In this document: piece after piece, positions 62,901-64,000 of the stretch
Numbering within the stretch: position 1 is the first letter of the stretch
How the letters are laid out: the number at the start of each line of letters is the position of its first letter
Source of the DNA: Cinclus cinclus
Lineage: Eukaryota; Chordata; Aves; Passeriformes; Cinclidae
DNA: 64,000 nucleotides
Assembly (NCBI RefSeq): GCF_963662255.1
Contig: NC_085046.1
Coordinates: 26,015,970 to 26,079,969 of the forward strand
Direction of reading: 5' to 3'
Position numbers and translations under genes: made by a program
The notes under the pieces: model-generated
The model's input: only the letters and a program-made list of their open reading frames with translations
Database searches by the model: none
Told to the model about the DNA's origin: nothing

Positions 62901-64000
62901 TTTTCTACAGCTATACCTGACTGACTTAGCTATGAAAACAAATAAGAAAACCAATAGCATAACCAATGGACTGCGTTGAGGATATCGTATTGCAGCACTT
63001 CAGCAAACAAGTAGCTGCTTTTTTATAATCTAATATATCTATATTATTAGTCCAAAACAGTCAAAATAATTCTTTTATATTGAAGTAATATTTATTTATA
63101 GTTCTGATGTGTGTTGGAAGTTATATTATCTGAAGAACACATCTTGGTCTAACTGAGTAATATGAAGTTTCATTATATGTGAATTTTGTGAAACATTTAT
63201 CTCAGGTTTCAATAGAATTATTATATTTAAAGTTAAAGACTATGAAGTAGTAGCATTGAAAGAATATAAAACTCTATAACTCTATGTATTTTAAAGTATT
63301 TCCATTATCTACACTGATTGCAGAACTTTTAGAGCCAAATAATGTCTATACCCAGACTGCACCTGAAAGCAAGATTCCCTTCCCAGTAAAGGTAGATTTG
63401 CTTCCAATGTAGTCTCCAGGCAGCACAAAACCTCCAGTAGCCGCATATGCAAATATTTTAGAAGAATAAAAAGCAAAACAAAAGCAAGCAAGACGGTGGA
63501 TAAATAATCCTGAAATAAAAATACATGTTACCAAAAAAATGTAGTGCAGCTTTTCTTCACTTCATAAAATGATGATCTTCACTGTTTTGCAACATTTTTT
63601 CCATTTTATGGATGTCACACAAATCTTGGGTAGTTAATCTGGATAAAGTTGTAAGTAAGCTTTTCTGGCCCTCAGGCACCTAAGTCTTGGCAGTCTCCTG
63701 CTGTTTGCTATCAATGCAAAAACCTGCATTATTTCTGTATCCCATGAGGACTATTTAGTATTCAGCATTGTTCATTTTTCTTCTGCTTTCAAAGGTTTTT
63801 CATTTCATTTTATGTAGTTAGAATGTGCTGTAAGTGGCTGATATCACAACTTTGCTTGTCTCAGGTGGTTTTTTAAATGTATAATAGAACGTCACCCACT
63901 AGCAACACAGAATCTAAGATCAGTTAATATTTCCATGTTAAGCTACTACATTCAGTATTTAACAACACAGCTGAAAAAAATCTCAGGGGTAAAAGCTGAC
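59907..64000. other. Unique AT-rich DNA, no gene recognised
   Basis: The only ordered element is the inverted repeat at 60374-60404. Open frames do not exceed about 70 codons beyond the one ending at 60103. No repeat family, CR1 end or RNA gene was recognised up to the window end. Confidence 0.65.
60374..60404. repeat. TG/CA inverted repeat, 9-bp arms
   Basis: ACATGTGTG at 60374-60382 and CACACATGT at 60396-60404 are perfect reverse complements around a TGTATGTGTGTAT loop. The segment is alternating purine/pyrimidine and could form a hairpin or Z-DNA. Confidence 0.85.

Noticed and set aside
1..64000. CRISPR array, bacterial operons, tRNA or rRNA genes
   Set aside because: No spaced direct repeats, ribosome binding sites, dense coding, or tRNA box A/box B patterns. 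The window is vertebrate nuclear DNA by its repeats.

Overview
This window looks like AT-rich nuclear DNA from a bird. The evidence is the repeat content: several fragments of the CR1 LINE with the avian-type 3' end (the ATTCTATGATTCT-like terminus and the conserved tail that reads, in minus-sense copies, as CAGCTCTCTCAGCCTGTCTT), one retroviral solo LTR, and otherwise few mobile elements among long simple repeats. Crocodilians and turtles also carry CR1, so 'bird' is an inference. The species cannot be named from this sequence alone.

I find no protein-coding gene, tRNA, rRNA or other known RNA gene. The longest open frames (about 100-190 codons) are either stop-free readings of microsatellites or chance frames with no recognisable domain. 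The window is best read as a gene desert or the inside of a very large intron on a macrochromosome-like, low-GC segment.

Layout: 1-5.8 kb is unique AT-rich DNA with three microsatellites ((TAA)n, (GGAA)n, and a compound (ATCT)n/(AT)n/(GT)n block). 6.5-7.6 kb is a mobile-element cluster: a minus-strand solo LTR with TATA box and polyadenylation signal, an A-rich spacer, and an old minus-strand CR1 3' end. 9.8-10.0 kb holds a short plus-strand CR1 tail. 17.8-18.0 kb is a perfect 46-copy (AAGGG)n array. 22.9 kb is a (GTTTT)/(GGTTT) block. 27.3-28.0 kb has two CR1 pieces in opposite orientation joined end to end and followed by 17 A residues. 36.0-37.1 kb has an (AACC)n array and then a plus-strand CR1 tail of about 500 bp. 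38.4-38.5 kb is an (AAGAG)n array. From 38.5 kb to the end the DNA is mostly unique, with small tandem duplications, an AT-rich degenerate minisatellite at 43.6 kb, a small CpG cluster inside an open frame at 53.2-53.5 kb, and a TG/CA inverted repeat at 60.4 kb.

Nothing here forms a multi-gene system. The most notable items are the long uninterrupted (AAGGG)n array (G-quadruplex and triplex potential), the chimeric CR1 junction ending in poly(A), the solo LTR with preserved promoter and poly(A) signals, and the unexplained CpG-containing open frame near 53.3 kb.
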